A stretch of 64,000 nt of DNA from Ancylostoma caninum (taxonomy: Eukaryota; Nematoda; Chromadorea; Rhabditida; Ancylostomatidae). Positions 48,101-59,868 of this stretch are shown one piece after another. Within the stretch, counting starts at the first letter, position 1; each line of letters starts with the position of its first letter. The position numbers and the translations under genes are program-made. The notes under the pieces were generated by a model. The model worked only from the letters and a program-made list of their open reading frames with translations, did no database searches and was not told where the DNA came from. The DNA lies in the NCBI GenBank assembly GCA_037903475.1, contig JBAJFG010000111.1, positions 310,001 through 374,000 on the forward strand, given 5' to 3'.

Positions 48101-51100
48101 AAGCTGGTTTGAGTGGGCTTCGCAGGTGTAGAATTACTGTAGATGTCATCGCACGCTAGTTGAATCACTACAAAAATTTTCACGTGCTGTTCAATTCCAA
48201 TTTTGATAGGGAATCCGAAATATATATTTATTGCATAAGGTATAACTTATGCACTCGCACTGCACGAACCAAGCATCTCAACCAATGAAACGAAAATTTG
48301 TTAAGATTTAGAAAAGCTTCACTTTCAAAGGAGTTACAGTAAAGTAACGGTTTGTTAACGATAAATCCGTCGCTACCTTTTTTTTTCGCAGAATTTATGG
48401 GCGGTATTGTAGTATTTACAATACCGTTTTCAAAGATGAATAGAAAATGTTGGTGCAGTTCCACACAGATTATTTACATACTTCCCTTCCCAGCTATGTT
48501 TTAAAAAACCACCTGCCTTATTAGTCATTACAAATTTTTTTGCAAAAAAGGGTTGCAGTGTGTGACCTAGTAATAAAAAAATTGGTGTTATTCATATACA
48601 GATTCAAACAACAGCGGTGACTGACACAGCCTCGGAAAAGTGCGGATCTTCCCAAGAATGTGGTAGGTTCAGGGAGTAACGTGATGACGGAACGATATGA
48701 CTGTGTGCATTCGGACAGATTTGTTATTTTTTGATCTCATGCGTTCAATTTGAGAATATAGTAGAAAAAATGCTTATTCACCAGTCTGTTATATTTCAAA
48801 TCCGTTTTATTTATTAGCTTACAGACGTCACCGGCATTCGATATTGTTTTTACGGCATCGTGAGTCTAAATGAGTTAATGAGTCATACTGTTCAGGAAAG
48901 CGATAGGATAAAATTGGTTATACCACCAGTACCTCCTTTCACAAAGCTTTTCAACAGCAAATGTAATGGCGGAAAATCGAAGAAGCTGTAGAAGAAGAGA
49001 GTGATACAATTTTTTTGTTGGAATAATGCAAAGCCTCTTACATTTACTTATATCATTTGGTTCTCTACTGTGAAGGCAACTCACAAGAAGCAGGTGGCTG
49101 CACGCGACTTGATCATTTTGAGAGAAAACTACAACAGTTAATCTATGAGCAAGTAAGCAATCCAAGGCATTCCACGATTATGTGACTTTTTCTCGTTATG
49201 GTTACAAACAGAATGGTTTTTGTTGTTGGCTATAAGCTGCCTTCTCAGCCCAGAAAAAAGAAAAAAGTTAATCTATCTTTCCCCTTAAAAACAGAGAGAA
49301 GTAAATGTTCTTGAATAGTGAACATAAGTGTAAAATAAGTGCTTCTGCTCCTTTTATGGAGGTACGGTTATGCCCGAGAGAATAGAGTGCAAGCAAAGTA
49401 GATACTACAAGTGCTTTTAACATTTGATATTGTAGATTATGTCGAAGTGTTAGAGATGGGAAGACAAGGGATGATTATGCTTCACAAATGAGAATGGCGA
49501 ATAAGGAAGACGAGATATGTATGTTACTGCATGTAGGGTATTTAGAAACAGTACTGGGTCTACCTTTCTGCTTTCTCGGCGTTTCAAACGAGAACGAAAT
49601 GAAAAGTGTAGGCGATATAAAAATATTCTGCATTTTCCAATTCTTTTTCTCCAGAGACGAAGTCGTGACTTCATCCACTGACTAAGCAGCTATTAGTGGC
49701 AAAAATAGGGAATTTAGGGAGCCCAGAAGCCCAAAATAAAGAGATTTCTAACTCTCACCACATATTATACTATGTTCACAAGCAGCCTGCGTATCGCCGT
49801 ATACAGTGCTTACGTCAAAAATGAAAGAGTTCCCGGCTATTAGTTCGGATCTCTCACGATATTATATTTGTCTCAATGAATGCATGCTGTTATTGTATTT
49901 TGCCCTCTTGCCTTGATTACGTTGATGTGAATTAACTGGATCGTTTTTCTGCTGATTGGCTGCATAGGTAGTTGAAAACCTTTGAAAAACAAGGTTGTGT
50001 TATCAACTAGAACAAGGATTTATTCTTCAAGTAGAACGTAATTGATGGAACTGGGCAGATGATTTCTAACCGAAGAAGGGTAATTGGGAATCAGGCAGTA
50101 AAAATTACCGAAGTTTTTCAAAGCCACGACTTGTAGGTATAAGATACTGATGGAAGTCTTTTTTTTTTGAGTTTCTATCGTGATTGTCATTTCTAACCCG
50201 CCGAATAATTTTATGTTACTCCATTGTACTGAATTCCTCGATTTTTCTTCCCTGAGGTGAAAAAGAGACTTGCCATTCACAAATTAAGCTCAACACCGTG
50301 GTGGCTGTGAGGTAAACATCAAGGTAAGGTTCCATTCTCCTCACAAAATTTTTTTCTTGGCAAAAGAATCCATGTAAACTCAAGACTTCTGTGTGCTAGC
50401 TCTTTAATAAAATTAGAGGGATCCTACATCTGATGGACTGAAAAGCGTGGAGGCTTCTACATAATCCACTGATCGCGATCACGCATCCTTTTGGTTAAGT
50501 GAGTAACAGGACATGTAGCTAGTGGCACGAAGAAATATGAGCCATGTTCTGCCAAATTACTATTAGAAGATGATAGCACCCAAGTACTTCTTACCATTTA
50601 TTTATTTATTATATACATCGTGGAGAGTCACAGTGCAACCCTTCGCAAAGAAGATATATAAAGAAAGGACCACAGAAGGGTGAGGATTGAAAGAGTAATA
50701 AAACCATAGATTAAAATTGCGGTGTGCGTGAGGCTACCAACCGTATCTGACCATACCATATACTTTTTATCTCGCACGAACACTTAAAAATGGCCTAAGA
50801 CTGGCCGAACACCAACATTTTCTCGTAATGAAGTGATTAGAAACACAGCAGCCTGCTTCGATCTTTACCTTGTCAACAAAGAAATTACTGTGACGTCGGT
50901 CTCGTTTTACCTACAGATTAAATCATTTATCTCTTTACTTATTTATCCAATTTTTAGCAAATATACTTGTTTTTCCTGTTATATGTAATTCTAGTATCCT
51001 TGTTCCCTTATTGAAACGCTTGTGTTACTAGTTATGAATAACGCAATGCAGTGCTATTGTCACTGCCTTGACGGATAAAAACGGTACAACACTGGAAATA

Positions 51101-51392
51101 ATAGTAATTAGCCGTCAAGGATACTACACAGACATGGTGGAAATATAATGTAAACCAATATACGAGCACTGGCTTCCGGATTAGCAAGCTTGTCGTGGAT
51201 TTCTAGGAGATTTAGAAGGTAGCTATGCACTGGTTATGTTGTCGGAAAAGTGAACAGCAAGAAATTACTGGAAGTTATCATGTGGAGAAAAAAATACAAA
51301 AGTCCTGAAGCAGCTGAATTGTACTGGAGGTGGTGGTGATTTCAGCCAGAAGCATGTTCTGATTTTTTGAATTTTTTCAGTGATTTTAACAG
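45176..51392. other. 6-kb stretch with no supported gene
   Basis: Open frames (for example 46207-46612 minus) lack splice context. A small direct duplication of GAAGTTCTTGAGTTCATTAT lies near 47343-47388. A short CCTTGACGG / CCGTCAAGG inverted pair lies at about 51067-51120. Confidence 0.35.
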
Positions 51393-51731
51393 AACTTGGC
51401 CAGCGATGCACGGGATCTGAGAGCCAGGCTCCGGATAGAGGAGTTTGGGTGTACAGGAGGAGATGAAGGATCGAATGAATCGCGTTCTCCTAGCTTAGGT
51501 AACCATAACTAGCAGGAGCTATGTGTGAATAGAAGGGAAAGGTTGGGAATCCCGGCTGCCAAGGCAGCGCTCAGTTATGCGAACGGGACGCAGAATAATG
51601 GTAATCAGCACGAGAAGAATTCGAGTGTCGGCGTGTCGGCATTCGAGCTCCATAGAAACCGAAAAGCACTCAATGCCGCATGCGTTTATCACAGAACGAA
51701 TACTGTGTGCTCGGTAATAACTATGAGATGA
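51393..51731 (+). CDS. candidate exons of an unidentified protein
   Basis: Exon 51393-51498 follows a GATTTTAACAG acceptor and encodes 35 residues (NLASDARDLRARLRIEEFGC, then GGDEGSNESRSPSL), ending at TTAG|GTAACC. Downstream, 51533-51713 is open in a frame reading GIPAAKAALSYANGTQNNGN then QHEKNSSVGVSAFELHRNRK, followed by a GTAATA donor or a stop at 51731. Both look like real protein. The intervening 34 bases would be a very short intron, and the phase does not fit the second frame. An exon boundary may be misplaced. No family is recognised. Confidence 0.35.
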
Positions 51732-54046
51732 CGTCTAAAGAAGAATGGTCATGTTATCCTGGTTGCTTTGCTGAAAATTATGGTTTAGTGAGCGTTATCC
51801 TTAAACCAGTCCTGAAATCAATTCGCTGATCCTTCCAGAAACTTTCTTCTGAAGCATGTAGAGTACATGTGTACTAAAAATATGACTGTGAAACAGAAGT
51901 GAAGCTGGATGCAGTCAGTCCTCAAGGGTTGCTCTACAATTTGCACACATTAGTAACGAACTGAGTGAGGGTCTGGTAAAATTACGGATTCCCGGGGATT
52001 CCAATTCCAGAAGAATAGTACATATTTTTACGATCCTGACATTATATCCAAACATTGTTGAGTTGAAATAATAAACAATTAGACTAGCAAACACGATTTC
52101 TTCGAAAAGGAAGAACCGCTGATGCCGGATTTCCGCAGGAGGCAGGGAACCTTATGACAATCAAATTTTCCAGTTAGGAAATAGTGTCCCTGTTTTTCAC
52201 TATTATGGACCACTTCTGATACTTCTGATAGATATCTATCATAGCTGAAAAACTACCAACACTGCTCTTAATAAAAAAGAAGGTGGAACTGACAAGAACT
52301 GCTCCTCTTTTATTTCGTAGGCTAGGCACAGGATGATATGGCAGCTACAGTATCAGATCCTTTTGATAAAAAATGTAATATCGGGAGATAAAAGCAGAAA
52401 TGCAAGTTTTTCTGAAACATGACTCTTGTTCACATGTTATTCGTTATTCTCAGATAAGAAACGGGGTACGGTAATCATGGCAATTATTTCTTTGGCACGC
52501 GATTCCCTATCATCTGAACTTCATTGGATTCTTAACGTTAAACACGCGAATGTGTCGGCTTTTAATCGTTGATGCTCATTCAAAGTAACCATAGGAAAAC
52601 GGCATCTACTACGTTTTGTGGGAAAAGGTGGCTCTGTAGAAAGTCTACAAATACAAATATTACGCATTTTCAAGTGAATTTCACTTGTTTTATGGTGTTC
52701 CCGACACAGCAGCCACTTTGTAGGACGAATATACAGTCGGAAGAATGTGAAAATTTTAGTTGGATGCGCAGGATTTGCGCGATTTTCGTACAGCTCCTCT
52801 AAAAAAGGACGTTTCTTAAAATGCAAAGCAATACATGATGCAGAACAACACTAGCTGATTTTTAGTCATGAGAAATAGTCCGCCTGCGTTGTATGGTCAA
52901 TGTGTTTTTTTTTGTTACTAATTTTTCTTATTTATACAGCGCACCCAGTGTGGTCCACATGGTAATACCAGGCAGTTAAGGCGAATAGTGAAAGAAGATG
53001 AAACAAAGTGCCATAGGCACACTGAGGACAAAAACATGCAGGAATGATTTCTTTGACATGGAAAGTTCGAGAAATACAAATAAATGATCTTCGACAGCGA
53101 GCCCTGGCTTATTTGGTTTGAAACAGTTGACCTAGAACGGCTAGGGGCCGATTAAAACATAAAAAATTCTTTCAACAGATCAAGAAACGAAATGTGCTCT
53201 CAAGGAGTCATGAACAAAAAGAATGGTCATGCACAGCAGTAATGTTCAACTCTATTCATATCATTCATAAAAGCAAAGTTCATTCTTCAACTCATTCATA
53301 ATAAAGCAAAGTTCGATCTGTTATTGTTACGATACTGTTTGTAGAAGCAGTTGTCATGGGAAGTTTTAATCAACATTATAATGTGGCAATTTTGCCCAAG
53401 TGTGGCCGTTCGACTAGGGCCTTTTATAAGGATCAACAGTCTTAACTGTTTTTAGTTTAAGTGTTAGTAATTGGCATAAGAGTTTCTATGACTGTGTTAA
53501 CACGCCTGCGCTTACAGACAAGTCACTTTTGCTTTTGATTGCCGGTACAGCTAGGGAGACAACTAACTAATTAAATGGAACCAAAAATGATAATGGTTGA
53601 ATTCAAACTTAGCAACGTATTGTCTGACGCTTTAGCAACAAAGACGTCAGATTTCGTGCCCTTCTGCTTACTATCAGCATGGTTGCCATAACATGTTTCC
53701 GTTAAATAATTCACAGTTTGCCTTGATATTCTACAGTCTACTGACTCTACTTACAAGTGATGCTAATCCACAGTGCATTCCAATGAAAAGAAGAAGATAC
53801 GACAATAAAATTAAACATTTGGCACGCCTTAATTGTTCATGTAGGCGTCTCTTGGGATATAGTAACGCGATCATAAATTAATAGATACCTATTGCATTCG
53901 AGCACATTTTAACAGAAGCAACACAATACATGACACAAACATAGAAATACATATTTAAGCATTATTGTCCATGGCAGAAAACAAAATACTCGTCGAAGGC
54001 ATCTCCTGCACGTTCTGGGCATGGATTTGACGCAGATTAGCATTTG
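51732..54046. other. no supported gene
   Basis: Overlapping open frames on both strands at 52.5-52.8 kb look like an old repeat rather than a gene. An AAAGCAAAGTTC direct repeat lies near 53270-53310. Confidence 0.3.
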
Positions 54047-55047
54047 TTATTCCTTTTGAAGACACCTGAGAAGGTACCCTTTACAGACGCCTTCGAAGAA
54101 AAGTGTTAGTTATTTTCTTAACAACACACTACACAGAGATGATCGCTTGTGTCTTTTACTTGAAAACATTAGAAAGTACAGTAATGAGAAGAGCTGAAGA
54201 TGTACCTGAAGGTAACGAAGACCAGAGCTAATATCAGAGAGAAAATCATCACTCCAAGAGATATCTCAGACAGCAAATCGAGGGTGCTCTCTGCCCAATC
54301 GTCCATTCTTTCGTCCATAGAATATCTGCTCGATGAGGCCTTCAGGGGAAGTAATAGCCAGTAACTGAAATTGTCAGAGATTACTCTACACAGGGAAACT
54401 AGTATTTTATTCGCTATTTTTTTTCTACTGCAAAGACTAAGTCATCCACCATTTAGAAGCAAGGGATGCAAAAACTGCTTTGTTGCAGACGCTGGAAATC
54501 TCTTTTGTGGTTGCATACGGTATTACAAACCTGTTTTGTACTCGCTTTCAAGACTTTTTTCCTGTTTCTCTTCCTTCGTCCTTGGCTTTTGCTCCGTTAA
54601 ATGTATCCGTTTAAGTAGCGCTCTATTTATAAGAAGAAAAAAAATGAATGAACTGATGAAAGCATTTTTCCTGAATTCTAAGAATATCGATAAAATGAAA
54701 GTTTTCATATGCCTTAAAAATCTATGAGAATGCAAATGTGCGGAAATTTGTGTGAAGCTCAGAACGTTGAAAAACAGGTGAATGGAACCAATAGCAGGCG
54801 GCTCGAGGTCGAGCGTGAGCTGTCACTCGGGAAGGCTAGCAAATATCTTGGAATTAAGCTTGCTGACCGTTTGCTAAATCAATAGTATCGTAGCAGAAGG
54901 GAACCCAAACAAATAGAAAAACATTCATGTTGCTATCAGCAGTATCATGAATGTCTATGAGTTACTTATTGCTCCATGCAAAATACCTATACATTGGTGC
55001 GTTGTTGTTAGCTCCCGAAGTTTGCATTTGGCCATCACTGCATGTCC
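54047..55047 (-). CDS. 3' exons of a single-pass membrane protein, unidentified
   Basis: Minus-strand exons 55047-54987 and 54364-54206 join in phase (AG|T gives Ser). They read TCSDGQMQTSGANNNAPMYS, YWLLLPLKASSSRYSMDERM, DDWAESTLDLLSE, then a hydrophobic helix ISLGVMIFSLILALVFVTF. A third exon from 54065 after TTCTCAG gives RCLQKE and a stop at 54047, leaving a very short cytoplasmic tail. An alternative frame in the third exon is open for another 36 codons, so the tail length is uncertain. Upstream exons are not fixed; composite element copy 3 lies directly upstream. The topology suggests an extracellular N-terminal region and one C-terminal anchor. No family is recognised. Confidence 0.5.
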
Positions 55048-55344
55048 CTGTTAACCCCCAACTTGCCCTTCTGATGTAGTATTCATGATATAATAACCTA
55101 ACCGGTGCTGACAACTGGTTTTGCTTTGAGACCAAGTTACTATTGTAACCCTTCTTCTTAAAAATTCTGGCTACGTATCCATCACGCTATGAATGTGCTA
55201 CCTGAAACGTCATTTTCATTATTTAAATAGGCTTAGGCTTCACAGGAGTGGCCCCACCCAACTCCTTTTTCACCTAAATTTCTAAGATAAACTACGATAA
55301 GTGTAAGTGTGAGTAGGATTGGACACTATTTGTATCTTGCATCG

Positions 55345-55422
55345 CGTGCGCGCATAGCTCAGTGGGTTGAGCGAGTGATCGACGTTGTGGTGGTCAGGGG
55401 ATCGAATCCTGCCCTGTGCCCC
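55345..55422 (+). tRNA. second-type tRNA-like unit in composite element copy 3
   Basis: GTGCGCGCA, A box TAGCTCAGTGGGTTGAGC, B box GGATCGAATCC, then CTGTGCCCCCG. The D stem pairs and the acceptor arms pair at most positions. The anticodon stem is weak. Confidence 0.42.
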
Positions 55423-55492
55423 CGTTTTGCAAATACATATAGTATGCTGCCTACGACTGCTGCAGTTATCTAACAAACTCCAACATAAAAAG

Positions 55493-55559
55493 TAGCCCGG
55501 ATGGCTCAGTGGTTCGAGCGGCAGATTGCAATCTGTCCCTATCGCTGGTTCCACTCCGT
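55493..55559 (+). tRNA. Cys-like tRNA-like unit in composite element copy 3
   Basis: GCCCGGA, box A TGGCTCAGTGG, D stem GCTC/GAGC, loop GATTGCAATC with GCA at the anticodon position, box B GGTTCCACTCC. The same arrangement occurs in copies 1 and 2 with few substitutions. Confidence 0.42.
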
Positions 55560-56246
55560 TGGAGATCCAGAGTTAAGTATCGCAGTGTTTGGGGTTCACT
55601 GCTTGGAACGTCCCCCGTGATCTCCTTCGGGTAGTCCAGGAAGGCATCCGGCAACGTTTTGCATTAATTTCGATGATAAACTACGATAAGTGTAAGTATA
55701 AGTAATGGTAATAGTGTGAGTAATAGTGAAAAAACCATTTTTTCAAAGTTGAGGGAAACCGGGAGAGAGTAACTCCGCCGTAAAGGACTGCTCCACGAGA
55801 GATAAATGACAGCGGTAGAACTACTTCGCAATGGATATGGAACAATTTATACGGATTTCAATTATTTCTGAGGACCCCGAATTGGATGAGCTTTATTATT
55901 CAGATGGGATGACTGAAGTACTGTGTCCATCTATAGAAGAATAACGGCCATTTTTGTATTCGCGAAGCAGTGTACTATAGCAGAAAATGGAAGAGTTGGC
56001 TTCGCTTATTGTGTGTTCAGAAATCTTTCCCCATGAAAATCACAAAAATGAAAAAACGTGAAAGTTGTGGAAATGGTCCCCTGCTTTATAGCCTTAACAT
56101 ATCCACTGCCCTCTGTCTACTATGGACTAAAATTGTATTTTTCTTCGCTTTCTCCCAAGCTCGAGTGATTTATAGCTGATTAATACCGAGGCGCCGGAAG
56201 GTGGCGGCGGCCGGCGCCCATTTGCAGTGGATGCCGGACTCGACTG

Positions 56247-57193
56247 TAGCTGGTGGTAGTGATGTCGTATAATACTTACATCAAAACCAAACCCGATGTC
56301 GGCTTCTACAATTTTGCTTTTGATGATTTAGATACGAGAATACTGTTGTATTGTAAGGCATTATCGTAAATTAGCGTACTTTCACATCTTGGGAATGACT
56401 TCAGACCATCTTCTTTGCCTCAACTGCAGCATTGCTAATACAATGATTGTCATGTTTTTCCTTGAGTGCTATCAAAGGCTTGTGAACTAAGAAAAAGAAA
56501 AACATGCTCCCAGTCAATTCCCATTGCAATAGAAAAAGAGCAGTACGAATATTTATAGAAACATCTAGAACATGCACTGTACAGGGCAAAGCACCGGGTT
56601 TTACAGTGCCTTTTGGCAAAATAATAATCGAAATCACAGTGTTTCGGCATCGTTTGTCTTTGATTCATAAGTCTCACAGTTTCACAATCATACAACACAA
56701 TACAGGTAAAAATACAATTAGTCTAACAAGTAACTATGTGTAAGTGAGAAATAGGACGCGAATACGTAAGGATTATGGTGGAAGCACAACATGAAAGATT
56801 CACAATCATTGTCGAGGCACAAGGACATTTTGTACCCCAAAATCATACGAAAGCGGTACAGTGGGAACAAAACTCGCTAGGCTAAAACCATAAACTGAAA
56901 AAAAAAACTAGACGTAATTTGTCTTTCGCGCAACCTGAGAATATTGTTCACACTAGACTAAAACAGAGGAGAACCGGGGCAATGTAAAACCCTAAAGAAA
57001 GCATCGCACTTCAATCAGTTAAGTATGTGAATCGGTCGGAAAGTTGTTGAACAATAGATCATCACTGCAATAACTGTGCAATCACACGAATTCACCGTAA
57101 TAACCCATTACTAGCTGAAAATTTCTGTAAGGGTACGCTTGAAATCTGATTTACAAGGGAATTCACTACAATGAAGGTGAAATCTAACTAAAT
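56247..57193. other. intergenic between two minus-strand genes
   Basis: A possible 26-base exon (56275-56300) with a GTAAGT donor and an open stretch near 56870 were seen on the minus strand, but neither fits in phase with the gene below. This is probably the promoter side of that gene and the 3' flank of the Crumbs-like gene. Confidence 0.28.
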
Positions 57194-59868
57194 TTAAATG
57201 AGTCCCTCAACAGCTGGTGGTTGTAGATATGGCAAGTCTTTGGCGTGGTGTAATTCCTCGAATTGAGGGCGATATTCGCCGTGATTTCGTCTTCTGTTTC
57301 GAATTGCTTTCGTCACGAAAAACGCGGCTACACCTAGCAGCACGAGGAAAATCTGAAAAAAAAAAAGACACTACGGACTACAGTATTCTCGAACACACAT
57401 ATTTCTACAGTATGGAATCCTTCAGTAAAAGAAGGGTCATTTCGATATTAGTGTCAGTAATTTTTTTCTTTAAGGAGCTGCATACAAGCAGTATATGTGT
57501 CTGAATCTTTATTTTTAGCAGTACTCCACCATGTGCTTGGGAAAAACTTTCCCAAGACATGATATCGCTACTCCGCAAAACAGATGTAATAAAAAGTGAG
57601 CTAAATTTAGCTACGTACAAGTCTCATATCACGCGCAGTGCCTGAAAAACTTTCATGGAAGGCTTCACGACAGAGTGAAAGAAGCGGATGCCGTTCTTGC
57701 GTAAGAAGCGACCAGGATTGCGCGGAGCGATGCTACGACGAGCGAGCGCACGCGCTCGGATAACCCAAGCATCTTCTAGATTTTAACTGTTTCCTATTCT
57801 GTGTACGACTGTAAGCAAATGTTGTACTTAGGAACGAATAAAATATTAGATAGCTATCGATTAATTCGAAATTCTAGGACTTGGTTTCGAATAAGTCAAT
57901 TTGGTTTCGGATGAGTCCATACATGATTTGATTGTTCGAAAAAGTGAGAGCAGTACAATCCTTCAGGAATGATAAGGAGGCATTTGAGTGTCTATCTTTT
58001 CTAAAATTTGGATCTAGCCCTGGACGAATAATTACATGAATTGGGTTATTCGATTTCTATTCGGTATATTAAATAAAATAAACCAAGAAAAAAATAAATT
58101 AAATCAAGTGCATTAAATGGATTGCGAGGGTTACACCATAATGTTAAGGAAACCGCAACTACTACTCCTGATAAAACTAGAAAAGCGAGTGGAAACGATT
58201 GTGGATGGTTCCTTAATAGTGATTGAAGAATTCTCTTCGGTAGGTCCCCCCTCAGGCTCCGTTACAAACTCAGCACTTCAACAGAAAAGCACTTGCATGC
58301 AAATCCCCTTCGTATACATTCATTTTTTAAACTAAATTAAAATGTTATTAAATGTTTTTAATTGTTTTTCCAAAAATAAGTTGAAGTATTATTATTATTA
58401 AATATTCATCGAAAAATTTAATTAAGTTTTTTCCTAAACATTCCCAACTTTTACGAAGATTGTGCTTCCAATAAACTTGTGGGTGGGTATGCAGTGCGCT
58501 TGACAAGTGTTGGTATACAATTCTGTGTGATTTCTTTGGAGAAACTATGAACTTCAATGGAATTAGCATGCCCAAAAACCATAGTTCCCCTCGTTTTACC
58601 TGGATGTCTGGAAGAAGATGATTAGATTCAGCAGAGTAGAGAAGATTGAGTAGATTTTCCCCTCAAAGAGACCGTTTAATGAGTATAGACGCACTTTCAG
58701 AAACCAATAATTTTATTGTGATAACATCCTTGAAGCAGCAGGATAGTAGTTGGTAGGCTCTCGCAATTTCAAAGTAACCCAGGAAATGTTGGGTGGGATT
58801 TATTCATCCATCCCGCCCCGAGAATGGCTGACAAAACCATTCTTAGCACAGGCAATTGCATTTTTGAGGCTTGTTGTGCCAGTTTCTCAGAGTTCAGTAT
58901 CAGCATTAAAAGTGGTTATACAACTTCAAACGTTCCAAAAATATGAATGAAAAAAAGTTTAAAAAAAACCCCAATGCTGAGAATCCACTCCCAAGCTGAC
59001 AACAAAGAAAAAAATTGTCGCGGCAAGAAAGAGACAAGAGAAAAAAAAAACAAATTTGTAGCCAGTATGTCCCTTTAAGCTGTTGAAATTTCATAGAAAC
59101 AAAATCACAACCCTATCGACATCTCCTCTGACAACCAAGCCTCGATGGCGAAAACACCCCTCCTCCACATTTCTTTTAAAAGCCAAATTAGGTCTCGAAA
59201 AAATTATCCAGCCTCACCAAAGCAAATATGAACCAAGGTCGTAATCAACTATCTTCCTAACGAAATCTTTAGTCCCTGATTTTTAAGTACGATTGAAAGG
59301 ACATGCACTACTTCACACTTTCGCCTAACCGACAAGTTGTTCCTGCTTGCTGGTCAATGTAAATATTGAAATTTCCGGTTCCCTTGAGCGAGTCTTGTCA
59401 AACGTCCAGCTCAAAAACTTGATTTAAAAATAGGGGAAGCAGGGTCTACGCAAGTTGTTAAGGTTTTTAGAACATAGAAGTTGGCCTTCAAGGTGCTCCA
59501 TTTGCAAAAAAAAGCCCTGCCTCCGAGCTCTAAACAAGCGGATCAGTTTATCCAACGCCTTACCATGCCCAGTAAAAAACTGTATCAGAAGATGTGAAAA
59601 AGCACAATCTGATTTGAGAACAGATGGTGAAAACTCACAATAACTGCAATAACAATGAGTGCGACATATCCTCCGCTCAGACCTCCGCCTTGCGGATCCG
59701 CTGTCGTAGTGTCTGAGGGATCGACGGAACTCATCACTGAATGTGTCGTTCCGATCTTGCGGAATGGTGCGTACAACGATGGGAATTGTGGCAGAAACGA
59801 GGGACAAACGCAGAACAGCTCCCTCTCGGGAGTGCGACAACCGGCAACGATCGGCGAGAGAGTAGAGG
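57194..59868 (-). CDS. last two exons of a Crumbs-like type I membrane protein
   Basis: Exon 59868-59639 (acceptor TTTTTTCTTACAG, donor ATT|GTGAGT) joins in phase to exon 57352-57194, ending TAA. The first ends an extracellular Cys-containing segment (GCRTPERELFCVCPSF, like the last half of an EGF repeat), then a linker (SVDPSDTTTADPQGGGLSGG) and half a membrane helix. The second completes the helix (GYVALIVIAVI + IFLVLLGVAAFFV) and gives a tail of about 37 residues: TKAIRNRRRNHGEYRPQFEE up to the C terminus PPAVEGLI. Crumbs tails have this plan: a basic juxtamembrane stretch, a GxYxP FERM-binding motif and a C-terminal ERLI PDZ ligand. Here GEYRP is present and the end is EGLI. The intron that splits the helix is 2.3 kb. 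EGF or laminin-G exons upstream are not visible in the window. A larger frame over 59424-59900 is a shadow. Confidence 0.6.

Larger units (their letters stand above)
55229..56246. mobile_element. composite TIR element carrying tRNA-like units, copy 3 (inverted, one end missing)
   Basis: This copy is reversed relative to copies 1 and 2. Its right side is a full GC-rich end finishing with CGACTG before TA at 56247-56248. Its left side has no inverted end: it starts abruptly at TAGGCTTAGGCTTCACAGG (55229), i.e. within the TTAGGC hexamers. The tRNA-like units are therefore on the plus strand, followed by the TAAGTGTAAGTAT-type minisatellite near 55685-55730. It lies between the 3' end of the Crumbs-like gene and the single-pass membrane protein gene, or in an intron of the latter. 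Confidence 0.82.
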
